Of a stretch of DNA of 15,622 nt, positions 1-6,183 are shown piece by piece (the stretch's first letter is position 1; every line of letters starts with the position of its first letter). The notes under the pieces are model-generated. The model had not been told where the DNA came from, searched no databases, and saw only the letters and a list, made by a program, of their open reading frames with translations. The translations under genes and the position numbers were made by a program. This DNA comes from JACRIM01 sp964605185 (lineage in GTDB: Bacteria > Planctomycetota > Phycisphaerae > UBA1845 > UTPLA1), in the NCBI GenBank assembly GCA_964605185.1, contig CAZSBF010000099.1, positions 1-15,622 of the forward strand, written 5' to 3'.

Positions 1-67
1 TGAAGCCAATGGCAGATTCTCTTAACCCCGTGTCCACTGAACGTGGGGAAGGTCATTCCTCCCCTTT

Positions 68-107
68 GTGCCTCAGTGCCTCAGTGCCTCAGTGCCTTTG
101 TGCCTCG
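68..107. repeat. 8-bp tandem word, five copies
   Basis: Five head-to-tail copies of the octamer GTGCCTCA begin at 68, 76, 84, 92 and 100. The fourth reads GTGCCTTT and the fifth GTGCCTCG. There is no spacer between copies, so this is a short tandem repeat and not a CRISPR. It lies in non-coding DNA downstream of the minus-strand yhbY operon. Confidence 0.85.
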
Positions 108-127
108 TACCCCCGTTCCCTCCGCAC

Positions 128-155
128 CTCAAGTCTCAAGTCCCAGGACTCAGGT
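128..155. repeat. 7-bp tandem word, four degenerate copies
   Basis: Two exact copies of CTCAAGT (128-134 and 135-141) are followed by the degenerate copies CCCAGGA and CTCAGGT at the same 7-bp period. The word is unrelated to the octamer just upstream, but the arrangement has the same style. Confidence 0.7.
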
Positions 156-170
156 CTGTGGCGCAAATCC

Positions 171-219
171 TTTGTGCGTTTTGTGCGAGGTAAAACGGTT
201 TTTTGTGCTTTTTGTGGGG
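171..219. repeat. 9-bp word TTTGTGNNN in two pairs
   Basis: TTTGTGCGT and TTTGTGCGA abut at 171-188. After a 13-bp gap, TTTGTGCTT and TTTGTGGGG abut at 202-219. The core TTTGTG is constant and the last three bases vary, giving a degenerate 9-bp period. Confidence 0.7.
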
Positions 220-232
220 GGATGTTTTTTCG

Positions 233-256
233 AACAAAAGAATGTCGCGAAGCGAC
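233..256 (-). terminator. Probable rho-independent terminator of the yhbY operon
   Basis: Read on the minus strand, a perfect 5-bp stem (GTCGC/GCGAC, 244-248 with 252-256) with a TTC triloop is followed by the T-rich stretch ATTCTTTTGTT. It lies about 80 bp past the yhbY stop codon, the right side for ending that operon. The stem is short, so termination strength is uncertain. Confidence 0.45.
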
Positions 257-278
257 CCCATCCTCCCCTTAGATCCTC

Positions 279-302
279 GGACCCTTGACCCCTTGGACCC
301 TT
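279..302. repeat. 8-bp tandem word GGACCCTT, three copies
   Basis: GGACCCTT (279-286), GACCCCTT (287-294) and GGACCCTT (295-302) stand head to tail. This is a fourth distinct word family in the same non-coding stretch. Confidence 0.75.
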
Positions 303-325
303 CAATGATCCCTCGCTTCAATCCG

Positions 326-353
326 AATCTGCGTCAATCTGCGGAATCTGCGG
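326..353. repeat. 9/10-bp word AATCTGCGG, three copies, running into yhbY
   Basis: AATCTGCGTC (326-335), AATCTGCGG (336-344) and AATCTGCGG (345-353) are adjacent. The last two copies lie inside the 3' end of yhbY and encode its Asp/Ser/Ala-rich C-terminus; the yhbY stop codon (334-336) straddles the first and second copies. The repeat array has therefore invaded, or supplies, the end of a coding region. Confidence 0.8.
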
Positions 354-618
354 TTTCATCCGATGCCCCCGCCTTCGTCACCACCACCGTGAACCCACGC
401 CGCCCGACCACCTCGCACGGCACGCCCGACGCGATCTGCCCGGCCATCTCCTCGCCGTCCGACTCCTTCGGCAGGCGAATCTTCAGCAAGTCCACCCCTG
501 CGAGCACGCCGCGAATCTGCGCGATCACCGCCTCCGTCAGCCCGGCCTTGCCGACCGTCACCTGCGGATTCATCGTGTTGGCCCGCGTCATCAAGGTCCG
601 TCGCTCGCTGCCGGTCAT
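334..618 (-). CDS. yhbY: YhbY-family (CRM domain) RNA-binding protein
   Basis: A 94-residue protein made of a single CRM (CRS1/YhbY) domain. Members of this family bind RNA and associate with pre-ribosomal particles; E. coli YhbY is linked to the large subunit. The GxxG-type loop is visible as VGKAGLTEAV (about residues 22-31), followed by LLKIRL and the terminal strand VVGRRGFTVVV. The length is that of the standalone bacterial family. The ATG overlaps the stop of the upstream envelope-protein gene (ATGA), and AAGGAA lies about 8 bases upstream, so the two are probably translationally coupled. Odd point: the last residues (ETADSAD) come from the tandem repeat at 326-353, so the acidic tail is probably not conserved. 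Function is assigned from the family. Confidence 0.9.
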   Translation of the reverse strand: MTGSERRTLMTRANTMNPQVTVGKAGLTEAVIAQIRGVLAGVDLLKIRLPKESDGEEMAGQIASGVPCEVVGRRGFTVVVTKAGASDETADSAD

Positions 619-1403
619 CGTGGTGGTTCCTTCCCGCCCGTCGCCCGTGGTTCGGGCGGCTTGCCGAGCGCTGTCGGCGCAGTCAATTCATACGTCGCCG
701 GCCCCTGCCCCTCGTTCACGCTCAACTCATGATACATGCACGCGAGGATCGTCTGTTCCCGCCCATCGTCGCCCGGCTCGACCACATCCCACCCGCGCAC
801 GAGGTACGAATCCTGATCGATCCACACCCGCAGGATGCTCGTCGTCGCCTTGCCCGTGGCCGACTTGGTCAACACATAGCACGGCCGCTCATACATCCAC
901 GCCACCCCGAGCAATTTCCAATCGACGTACCCACGCGCCCGGCTCTTTCCGAATGCCGCATCGCCCCGAGCGAACACCGCCGGCGTCAGAAACGATACGC
1001 CGCGCGAAAGGAGGTAACCGGCCGTCTCCATCGGCGTCCGCGTAAAGCTCTTGCGTTTCTTGTACTGCCCGCTTTCGGCGTCGTAGATCCACCACGCATC
1101 GCCGATGACGATGGCCGCCTCCATGTCGATCTGCAACCGGCACCGGCTAGGCCGCGCCAAATCCCATCGGATCGGCACGATGCGGCGGTTCTCGGTGCGA
1201 TAGTCGCGAAGGATGCCGGTCGCCGTGAGCGAGCGCGCCTTGGCATAGGCCTCAACGCAGCGATCGAGAATCTCGGTCGTGCGAATCGTGAAAGCGCCGT
1301 CGGCGCCGGTCTCCGTGGCGCGCGGCTGTTCGCAGGAACACCACGCAAGCGGTGCAAGGAGGACAAGAGCGGACCATTTGGTGCGATGTAGGTGCAAGGG
1401 CAT
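615..1403 (-). CDS. Secreted or lipoprotein-like protein, LolA/DUF2092-like
   Basis: About 262 residues. The N-terminus has a basic start, a hydrophobic core (ALVLLAPLAW) and two cysteines (C22, C24), which suggests export and perhaps lipidation, although neither cysteine sits in a textbook lipobox. The mature part begins with a helix (ILDRCVEAYAKARSLTATG) and continues with beta-rich segments such as WWIYDAESGQYKK and LRVWIDQDSYLVRGWDV. This resembles the LolA-like/DUF2092 fold of envelope proteins that carry lipids or hydrophobic ligands; that assignment is by pattern only. The C-terminal tail is Pro/Gly-rich. The start is uncertain: ATG at 1403 is chosen, GTG at 1409 is in frame, and neither has a clear Shine-Dalgarno sequence. 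The gene precedes yhbY with a 4-bp overlap. No specific substrate can be named. Confidence 0.75.
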   Translation of the reverse strand: MPLHLHRTKWSALVLLAPLAWCSCEQPRATETGADGAFTIRTTEILDRCVEAYAKARSLTATGILRDYRTENRRIVPIRWDLARPSRCRLQIDMEAAIVIGDAWWIYDAESGQYKKRKSFTRTPMETAGYLLSRGVSFLTPAVFARGDAAFGKSRARGYVDWKLLGVAWMYERPCYVLTKSATGKATTSILRVWIDQDSYLVRGWDVVEPGDDGREQTILACMYHELSVNEGQGPATYELTAPTALGKPPEPRATGGKEPPR

Positions 1404-1423
1404 TACCACGGCGAGAGGACGCC

Positions 1424-1452
1424 AGTCTACGACGCGCGCAACTCACAGGCAA
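1424..1452 (-). promoter_or_regulatory. Candidate sigma-70-type promoter for the lipoprotein-yhbY operon
   Basis: On the minus strand, TTGCCT (1452-1447) is separated by 17 bp from TAGACT (1429-1424). Each box matches the consensus at four of six positions. Transcription would begin roughly 10-15 bases before the start codon. This is a pattern match only. Confidence 0.35.
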
Positions 1453-1536
1453 TCGAAAAGGCGCCGTTCGTGGGAGCGTTGGAGGCGGGATTCGTTTTCT
1501 CGGACGCAGCCGCCGGGAACCACGTCGATTCGAGTC

Positions 1537-1564
1537 TTGGATCGCGCGGCGGCCCGGCTATAAT
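1537..1564 (+). promoter_or_regulatory. Candidate sigma-70-type promoter for the BolA-like gene
   Basis: A perfect TATAAT at 1559-1564 is preceded, after 16 bp, by TTGGAT (1537-1542). The implied transcript starts near 1571, about 43 bases before the ATG at 1614. This placement supports 1614 over upstream in-frame starts, which would lie before the promoter. Confidence 0.55.
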
Positions 1565-1613
1565 CGGCTCGTGTCTCGAACGCCGCGGACCACTCACGTT
1601 CAAAGGGCTGCAC

Positions 1614-2210
1614 ATGCTTGCCGCGAAAGAATTCCCCACGATTCAAAAGCGTCTCACCGATTCCCTCGCGTCGAAGTTCACCGATGTCAAGGTCGAGGTC
1701 GGGGATGGCATCCATTACCAGGGCACAAACGTCGTCATAACATCGCCGGACTTTGCCGGCCTGCTGCCCGAGCAGCGATTCCATCACGTCGTCACCGCGC
1801 TGCCGGCTGATTTATATGAAAAGCTGCGCGCTGGCATCGTCTGGTTTGAGCTGGCCCCGGGCGAATCCGCCAAGGATGTCATGCGAATGCCTCGATGTGA
1901 GGACATCACCCGCGACGAGGCGGCCATACTCAAGCAACTCACCATGGTTGGCTTCTTCAAGAAGTTCGAGAAAACGCTGATGTCGGCCCGCAAAGGCGCA
2001 TCCCAGCGGGACTTCATCGTGGCGAGGCATGTCCTGAAGGAAGCCGGCCTGTCCGATGCCGACATCACCCGCGCCAGCCTGTTCTTCATCTCCAAGGGCG
2101 GCTTCTGCGACGGGCAGATCCTCACAAAGGTAATGGACGAAATCGCCGGCGACCACGGTGATGAGGATGGCGTATCAAAGAAAAAGCCCGGCGCCAGGGC
2201 ACCGGGCTGA
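1614..2210 (+). CDS. BolA-like domain protein with unknown C-terminal domain
   Basis: 198 residues, cytoplasmic (no signal or membrane segment). Residues 8-82 follow the BolA pattern: an initial helix (IQKRLTDSLASKF), the strand VKVEVGD, then NVVITSPDFAGLLPEQRFHHVV, equivalent to the BolA strand, loop and R-H-R-type helix, and a final strand. The usual HAL motif near the end is replaced by IVWFEL. BolA proteins act with monothiol glutaredoxins in iron-sulfur handling or as regulators; whether this one does is unknown. Residues 88-180 form a mostly helical second part (DEAAILKQLTMVGFFKKFEK, SDADITRASLFFISKGGFCDG) that I do not recognise. BolA proteins are usually about 80-105 residues, so the second domain is unusual. 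ATG at 1614 is chosen because of the promoter just upstream and a weak AAAGGG; the frame is open back to 1392. The last codons are part of a terminator hairpin. Confidence 0.75.
   Translation: MLAAKEFPTIQKRLTDSLASKFTDVKVEVGDGIHYQGTNVVITSPDFAGLLPEQRFHHVVTALPADLYEKLRAGIVWFELAPGESAKDVMRMPRCEDITRDEAAILKQLTMVGFFKKFEKTLMSARKGASQRDFIVARHVLKEAGLSDADITRASLFFISKGGFCDGQILTKVMDEIAGDHGDEDGVSKKKPGARAPG
2176..2208. terminator. Hairpin terminator shared by convergent genes
   Basis: A perfect 7-bp stem AGCCCGG/CCGGGCT (2185-2191 with 2202-2208) encloses a 10-base loop. On the minus strand it is followed by TTTTTCTTTG, a classical intrinsic terminator for the small lipoprotein pair. On the plus strand the tail (GATTGATTTT) is weaker, so it may also end the BolA-like gene. 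The stem is inside that gene's final codons and touches its stop. Confidence 0.75.
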
Positions 2211-2241
2211 TTGATTTTGCCAAAGTGTGGAACAACCGCAG

Positions 2242-2529
2242 CTAGATTCCGCCGCCGCCGCTGCCACCGCCAACTCCACCAACACCACCTACTCCACCAA
2301 CCCCTCCGATACCGCCGCCGCCGAAGCCGCCGGTCAGGATTCCAAGGAGAATCTGCACCGGCACCAAGGCCGTGCTCACGGCTGAGTTAAAGGTGATCGA
2401 GGGAATCGAGTTGAGCGTGTTGCCCGCGACCTGATTGAGGCCCGTGATGCAGGCGCCTGCCTGCATCAGCGGCAGGGCCGCGAGAATGATGCCGATACGC
2501 CGGATCTTTCGGAAGCGTTTGTAAGTCAT
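2242..2529 (-). CDS. Small lipoprotein-like protein with Gly-rich tail
   Basis: 95 residues. A basic N-terminus (MTYKRFRKIRRIG) leads into a hydrophobic segment ending at C27 (LPLMQAGACITG), which fits a lipoprotein signal reasonably well. The middle is a Ser/Thr/Asn-rich amphipathic region with a hydrophobic stretch (ALVPVQILLGIL). The last 29 residues are almost entirely Gly with Val, Ile and Ser, including four GGV steps. It starts 25 bp after the stop of its neighbour at 2555-2821, and both share the core (I/V)LAALPL(M/L)Q..(A/G)C, so they look like diverged paralogues in one transcript. GAGG lies just before the ATG. Function unknown; the family is not recognised. Confidence 0.65.
   Translation of the reverse strand: MTYKRFRKIRRIGIILAALPLMQAGACITGLNQVAGNTLNSIPSITFNSAVSTALVPVQILLGILTGGFGGGGIGGVGGVGGVGGVGGGSGGGGI
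2245..2331 (-). repeat. Gly-rich coding repeat (GGV/GGG)
   Basis: The 3' end of the small gene is a low-complexity tract of GGN codons mixed with GTN and ATN codons, giving imperfect 9-bp DNA repeats (for example ACTCCACCAAC on the plus strand). Copy number is probably prone to slippage. Confidence 0.7.
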
Positions 2530-2554
2530 GTCCGCCTCAGGGAGGTAGTTCGAG

Positions 2555-2821
2555 TTAGTTCTGGACGAATTGCGTGGTGTTGCCGCCCAGCATGGCCTGC
2601 AGGATATCGGCCGACGGATAAAACGCACCGACGGTTGAGAGGGTTCCGCGTACAACGTTTGTAAGCAGACCGAATGCGAAGTTCTGAACGAAGTCCTGCG
2701 CAAAGAAACCGCTGATCCCGAGTAGATCACAACCGGTGGTCTGTAGTAACGGCAACGCGGCCAAGACGATCAGAACGCGCTTACTGATCCGGGCAAACTT
2801 CAAAGTCTTTCGTGGCGACAT
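2555..2821 (-). CDS. Small lipoprotein-like protein
   Basis: 88 residues. The N-terminus is basic (MSPRKTLKFARISKR), followed by the hydrophobic run VLIVLAALPLLQ and C31 in TTGC, suggesting an exported, possibly lipidated protein. The remainder is short and rich in Phe, Asn and Gln (FFAQDFVQNFAFGLLTNVV), ending LGGNTTQFVQN. The signal region matches that of the following small gene, so the two seem to be tandem paralogues that diverged after the signal. GGAG at suitable spacing supports ATG at 2821 over an in-frame ATG at 2890. A candidate promoter lies about 100 bp upstream. No function can be assigned. Confidence 0.65.
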   Translation of the reverse strand: MSPRKTLKFARISKRVLIVLAALPLLQTTGCDLLGISGFFAQDFVQNFAFGLLTNVVRGTLSTVGAFYPSADILQAMLGGNTTQFVQN

Positions 2822-2919
2822 GGTAGTCTTCTCCAATACAAGCGGACGCGAGTATTCCGCGGGCGTCATTCCCACCAGCCCGTGCAGCAATGACAGGCAA
2901 CCCGCATGCGAGGGATCGC

Positions 2920-2948
2920 AGTATAAAACCTCGTTTTCGCGTGGGCAA
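2920..2948 (-). promoter_or_regulatory. Candidate promoter for the small lipoprotein pair
   Basis: On the minus strand, TTGCCC (2948-2943) is followed after exactly 17 bp by TATACT (2925-2920). The transcript would start near 2913, leaving a leader of about 90 bases before the ATG at 2821. The rest of the 270-bp gap to mutY shows no other convincing element, except a weak TAGAAT at 3097-3102, 10 bases before the mutY ATG. Confidence 0.5.
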
Positions 2949-3112
2949 GCCTGGGCCTTGCATCAAACCGGCGGCTCCGCCAACGGTCTTCCTACAGTAG
3001 TCGTCGGCCCCGGCCGTCGGACCACCGCAACAAATCGGCCGGGCGCGATTTTTGCGCCTGGGGCAGCCAACCCCATCGTCAACGGGTTCGGGTGACTAGA
3101 ATCACGCCCGCC

Positions 3113-4306
3113 ATGAAAGCCGCGCCGGTAAAGAAACGTCAGCAGCTCCTCCATCGCCGCCTGTTGGCGTGGTACGACCGAAACCGTCGCGATCTTCCCT
3201 GGCGACGCAACAAAGACCCCTACGCCGTCTGGCTCAGCGAGATCATGCTCCAGCAGACGCAGGTGGCCACGGTTATTCCATACTACGAGCGATTCATTCG
3301 CCAATTCCCGACAGTTCATGTCCTGGCGGCTGCCCGGATCGACGATGTCCTGAAACGCTGGGCCGGTCTGGGCTACTACAGCCGTGCCCGGAATTTGCAC
3401 AAGGCGGCAGCGGATGTCGTGCGAGAGCACGGTGGGCAATTCCCCGACACGGTGGAAGGGCTTCGAACGTTGCCCGGCGTCGGCCGCTATACGGCGGCGG
3501 CCATTGCCACGATCTGCTTCGGCCATCAGGCAGCGGTGGTGGATGGCAACGTGATCCGCGTATTGACCCGGCTCTTCAACATTGCGGATGACGTTCGCAA
3601 GCCCGCCACGGTCAATCGGCTCTGGGGGATCGCTGATTCGCTTGCCCCGGCGCGCCGGTGTGGGGATTACAACCAGGCCATCATGGAGCTTGGCGCGACC
3701 GTATGCACACCCGGTGCGTCGGCGCGGTGTGACATATGCCCTCTGCGAAGTGAGTGTGCGGCACGCAAGGCTCAGACCGTTGCGGAGTTGCCGAGGAAGT
3801 CGGCGAAGGCCGCGGTCCTTCGCGAGTCCTATGTCGTCGCGGCGATTTGCGCGGGGGATCGATGGTTGATTCGCCGACGGCCAAACGACGGGCTATGGGG
3901 CGGCCTGTGGGAGTTGCCGTCCGCACAGGTGAAAGGCTCTGCCACGGTCGAGTCAATCCGCCGGTTGGCGCGGTCGATTGGTGTTCCACAGTGCACCGTT
4001 TCAACTCAGCCTTTCTGCGTGTCGGATCACCAATTGAGCCACCGGCTGATTCGATTCACGGGATACCGATGTACTCTGAAGGGCACTTTGCAGGATCAAG
4101 CGTCGAAAGACGACCAACGATGGGTCACGTTGTCGCAATTCAACAAGCTGGGCATCTCGCAGGCCATGCGCCGAATCGCAGGGGAGCTTGTGGCGACCGA
4201 ATCGAATGGTCGTGGTATGCGGCCACGCTCCCGGCGACAATCCAGGCATGGCAAACCCGCCGGAGCAACAGGACAAACTCTCGCGAAATCCCGGCGGATC
4301 GCCTGA
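3113..4306 (+). CDS. mutY: A/G-specific adenine DNA glycosylase
   Basis: MutY removes adenine mispaired with 8-oxoguanine in base excision repair. The 397-residue protein shows the full family layout: glycosylase domain with catalytic E43 (WLSEIMLQQTQVATVIPYYERF region), helix-hairpin-helix LPGVGRYTAAAI (120-131), and catalytic D144 in VVDGN. The iron-sulfur cysteines are C198, C206, C209 and C215. A NUDIX-like 8-oxoG-reading domain occupies about 238-355, with DHQLSHRLI corresponding to the conserved Ser-His loop. The first cysteine spacing is C-x7-C; the usual spacing is C-x6-C. After about residue 360 the protein ends in a basic, low-complexity tail that overlaps the next gene. ATG at 3113 is preferred; GTG at 3092 is in frame. 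The family assignment is very secure. Confidence 0.97.
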   Translation: MKAAPVKKRQQLLHRRLLAWYDRNRRDLPWRRNKDPYAVWLSEIMLQQTQVATVIPYYERFIRQFPTVHVLAAARIDDVLKRWAGLGYYSRARNLHKAAADVVREHGGQFPDTVEGLRTLPGVGRYTAAAIATICFGHQAAVVDGNVIRVLTRLFNIADDVRKPATVNRLWGIADSLAPARRCGDYNQAIMELGATVCTPGASARCDICPLRSECAARKAQTVAELPRKSAKAAVLRESYVVAAICAGDRWLIRRRPNDGLWGGLWELPSAQVKGSATVESIRRLARSIGVPQCTVSTQPFCVSDHQLSHRLIRFTGYRCTLKGTLQDQASKDDQRWVTLSQFNKLGISQAMRRIAGELVATESNGRGMRPRSRRQSRHGKPAGATGQTLAKSRRIA

Positions 4307-5279
4307 CTGGGACGCGATTGAACTTGATGTCCTGTGCGCCCGCTGCGACTACAACCTGCGCACACTCACGACGCCCCGCTGCCCCGAGTGCGGTATGGAG
4401 TTTGATTGGGACGACCTACTTGATCGCGCGAAGCGACACAATGAGTTCTTGTTTGAATACGCGTGGAGGCGTCGGCCGATTCGCTCGTGGATTGAAACTT
4501 GGTGGCGTTGCCTTCGTCCAACGCACTTCTGGCGAAAAGTGTCAATTCATGAGCGCGTGCACGTCGGGCCGTTGTCCGCGTTTCTCGTGAGCAGCGTGAT
4601 CGTTTCCGTCGTGTTCTTCGTGGCTTCGTCGCAAGTCGTGGCGGCGTTACTGGTCGTGCTCATCAAGTGGGCACAGAATTCCCCGAATACGCCGCTGCAA
4701 TACATGGTGCGCACCCATTATCAACTCGACCGGCTTGCCGCGCATCCGCATTGGCCGGTTTCTCATTGGCTGACTTCTCTCGATTATCGATTCTGGCTAG
4801 TGCCCGTGGGACTCGCCTTTTGCGTAATTGGTTTGTTTGCGGTTCTTTCAGTTCTCCAGCAAACGCTGGAACGATACCGGGTTCGTCGGGTTCAACTGGT
4901 GCGGGTCGTGGCGTACGCCTCGCCGCCGATGATGGTGTGGAGTTGCGCGATACTGATCGTGTTCGCGTGCACCCTGCCGTTTTCGACGTTCGGCGGCCCT
5001 ATCCCGTTCATTCCTTCCGTCGGGTTCTACGGCCGACTGCCACCGTCGATCAGCAGGGCCGGGATAATGGCCGACTTGGGGCCCTTCGAAGTGCTCGCTT
5101 ATCTTGCACTCATCATTTCCGGATATGGGTGCGTTGCCTATCACATCGCGGTTCCGGTCCGCGATTATTTGCGGGTCTCGCGCCCGTGGCGGCTTGCGCT
5201 TATTGGCGCATTGGTGACGTGCCTTGTGCCAATATCGATCGTTGCCATCTTGAGTCTCACAATAACCGGCAATTGGTAG
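4248..5279 (+). CDS. Zinc-ribbon polytopic membrane protein
   Basis: 343 residues. A short N-terminal zinc ribbon has CARC and CPEC (C-x2-C pairs 16 residues apart around YNLRTLTTPR), typical of many Planctomycetota membrane proteins. A charged, Trp-rich stretch (RRRPIRSWIETWWRCLRP) follows. About five hydrophobic membrane-spanning segments come next, for example SAFLVSSVIVSVVFFVAS, FWLVPVGLAFCVIGLFAVL, VWSCAILIVFACTLPF, VLAYLALIISGYGCVAYHI and LALIGALVTCLVPISIVAIL. ATG at 4248 is the last in-frame ATG before the zinc ribbon and overlaps the mutY end by 59 bases, suggesting co-transcription with mutY. Function is unknown; in comparable proteins the ribbon faces the cytoplasm ahead of the membrane part. 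Confidence 0.8.
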   Translation: MANPPEQQDKLSRNPGGSPDWDAIELDVLCARCDYNLRTLTTPRCPECGMEFDWDDLLDRAKRHNEFLFEYAWRRRPIRSWIETWWRCLRPTHFWRKVSIHERVHVGPLSAFLVSSVIVSVVFFVASSQVVAALLVVLIKWAQNSPNTPLQYMVRTHYQLDRLAAHPHWPVSHWLTSLDYRFWLVPVGLAFCVIGLFAVLSVLQQTLERYRVRRVQLVRVVAYASPPMMVWSCAILIVFACTLPFSTFGGPIPFIPSVGFYGRLPPSISRAGIMADLGPFEVLAYLALIISGYGCVAYHIAVPVRDYLRVSRPWRLALIGALVTCLVPISIVAILSLTITGNW

Positions 5280-5294
5280 CTCACTGGACAATCC

Positions 5295-5329
5295 GCCCGC
5301 GCTGCATGACGCTTCGACGCTGCGCGGGC
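5295..5329 (+). other. Strong hairpin in the leader of the first acyltransferase gene
   Basis: An 11-bp stem with one T-T mismatch (5295-5305 with 5319-5329, arms GCCCGCGCTGC and GCTGCGCGGGC) encloses a 13-base loop. No T-run follows, so a simple intrinsic terminator is unlikely. It ends 30 bases before the acyltransferase start and could influence read-through or translation. Confidence 0.4.
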
Positions 5330-5359
5330 CAGCGTCTCACCCGCGACCGGAGATGTACC

Positions 5360-6157
5360 ATGTCCACCGACAATGAAAAGGCCGGCGATGCCAAGTATGG
5401 AATCCTGGCCTTTCTCGCACTCGACACCTTTGTTCGGCTCGGCCTCTGGTCGGGGTCGCTGGCCATCACGACGGCGTTGTTCACCCAGTGGGGCATGTGG
5501 CCGAGCGCGAGCCTCGTCGGCGCGAAGATGGGACTCGCCTGGGAATGGAGCCAGGTGCTGTCGAAGTGGGTACTGCTCTACAACGTCGTGTATGTTGCGC
5601 TGCTTGTCGTGCTGCGGTTGCCGATCCCGACTCCGCGCGAAGGACGCTATGAACTTCGCGCCGGAAAGCCGCCGGATCGGCCGGTCATTTGGTCGGCGCT
5701 CATTGCCGTGTTGACCAAGGCCCGACACGAGGCGCCGTTCCCCGCGTTCTTGGTGTATCAGATTTCCTGTCTGCCGCCGATGCGGTGGCTGGTCGGCCCC
5801 ACCCTTGGCCCACGAAGCGGTTCAGCGAATATCACTCAGCCGCTGATCGTCGATCCGCATATGGTCTCGCTGGGACGAAACGTTGTCATCGGTGTGGGGG
5901 CGACGATCGCGGGGCACTATCAGGATCAGGACGGCGTGGTGTTCAAACGCACCGAGATCGAGGACGACGTGCTCATCGGGGCAAATGCTGTTATGTCCGG
6001 CGTGCATATTCGCAAAGGAGCAAGTATCGCAGGCGGCGCGGTCGTGCTTCCGGGCACGGTGGTGGGGGAGCATGAGTACTGGTCCGGCAACCCGGCTCGG
6101 CGTCGTCGAGGACCGGAGACCACGGCCGATGCGTCGTCCGCTGCGGCAGTCGATTAG
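5360..6157 (+). CDS. Membrane-anchored hexapeptide-repeat acyltransferase, copy 1
   Basis: 265 residues. Two hydrophobic segments (about 14-36 and 66-85) precede a linker (PIPTPREGRYELR). The C-terminal half is a left-handed beta-helix of hexapeptide repeats: VSLGRNVVIGVGATIAGH, TEIEDDVLIGANAVMSGV, IRKGASIAGGAVVLPGTVVG, ending in the closing motif EYWSGNPAR typical of acetyl/acyltransferases of the maltose/serine acetyltransferase type. The catalytic His is probably in IAGHYQDQD. The arrangement of membrane helices plus beta-helix recalls the terminal domain attached to some peptide synthetases. The likely role is transfer of an acyl group to an envelope or secondary metabolite substrate at the membrane; the substrate is not evident. 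The ATG has GGAG about 10 bases upstream. The next gene is a clear paralogue. Confidence 0.85.
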   Translation: MSTDNEKAGDAKYGILAFLALDTFVRLGLWSGSLAITTALFTQWGMWPSASLVGAKMGLAWEWSQVLSKWVLLYNVVYVALLVVLRLPIPTPREGRYELRAGKPPDRPVIWSALIAVLTKARHEAPFPAFLVYQISCLPPMRWLVGPTLGPRSGSANITQPLIVDPHMVSLGRNVVIGVGATIAGHYQDQDGVVFKRTEIEDDVLIGANAVMSGVHIRKGASIAGGAVVLPGTVVGEHEYWSGNPARRRRGPETTADASSAAAVD

Positions 6158-6183
6158 TCGCCGATCTGGTCGTACCATCGGGC

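Larger units (their letters stand above)
1..333. other. Non-coding stretch with repeat words
   Basis: No open frame here looks like a protein: translations are low-complexity products of the repeats. The stretch holds five separate tandem-word families (listed individually) and the terminator at 233-256. A Pro/Ser-rich frame running from 203 into yhbY is a shadow of the minus-strand genes. Confidence 0.7.

Noticed and set aside
68..107. CRISPR-like array of short direct repeats
   Set aside because: Copies abut with no spacers and the unit is only 8 bp; no cas genes are in the window.
203..1045. Long plus-strand open frame (280 codons)
   Set aside because: Pro/Arg/Ser/Thr-rich translation antisense to yhbY and the LolA-like gene; no start context and no recognisable domain.
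2736..3095. Plus-strand 119-codon frame over the lipoprotein start and the mutY upstream gap
   Set aside because: No ribosome binding site and low-complexity content; it overlaps the better supported minus-strand gene and its promoter.
2963..3526. Minus-strand open frame antisense to mutY
   Set aside because: Lies opposite the conserved MutY catalytic domain and reads as a shadow of GC-rich codons.
3754..4590. Plus-strand 278-codon frame overlapping the mutY end
   Set aside because: Out of frame with both MutY NUDIX domain and zinc-ribbon protein, whose motifs are clear.
4667..5359. N-terminal extension of the first acyltransferase by 231 codons
   Set aside because: The extension is the shifted frame of the membrane protein gene; the paralogue alignment and a ribosome binding site place the start at 5360.
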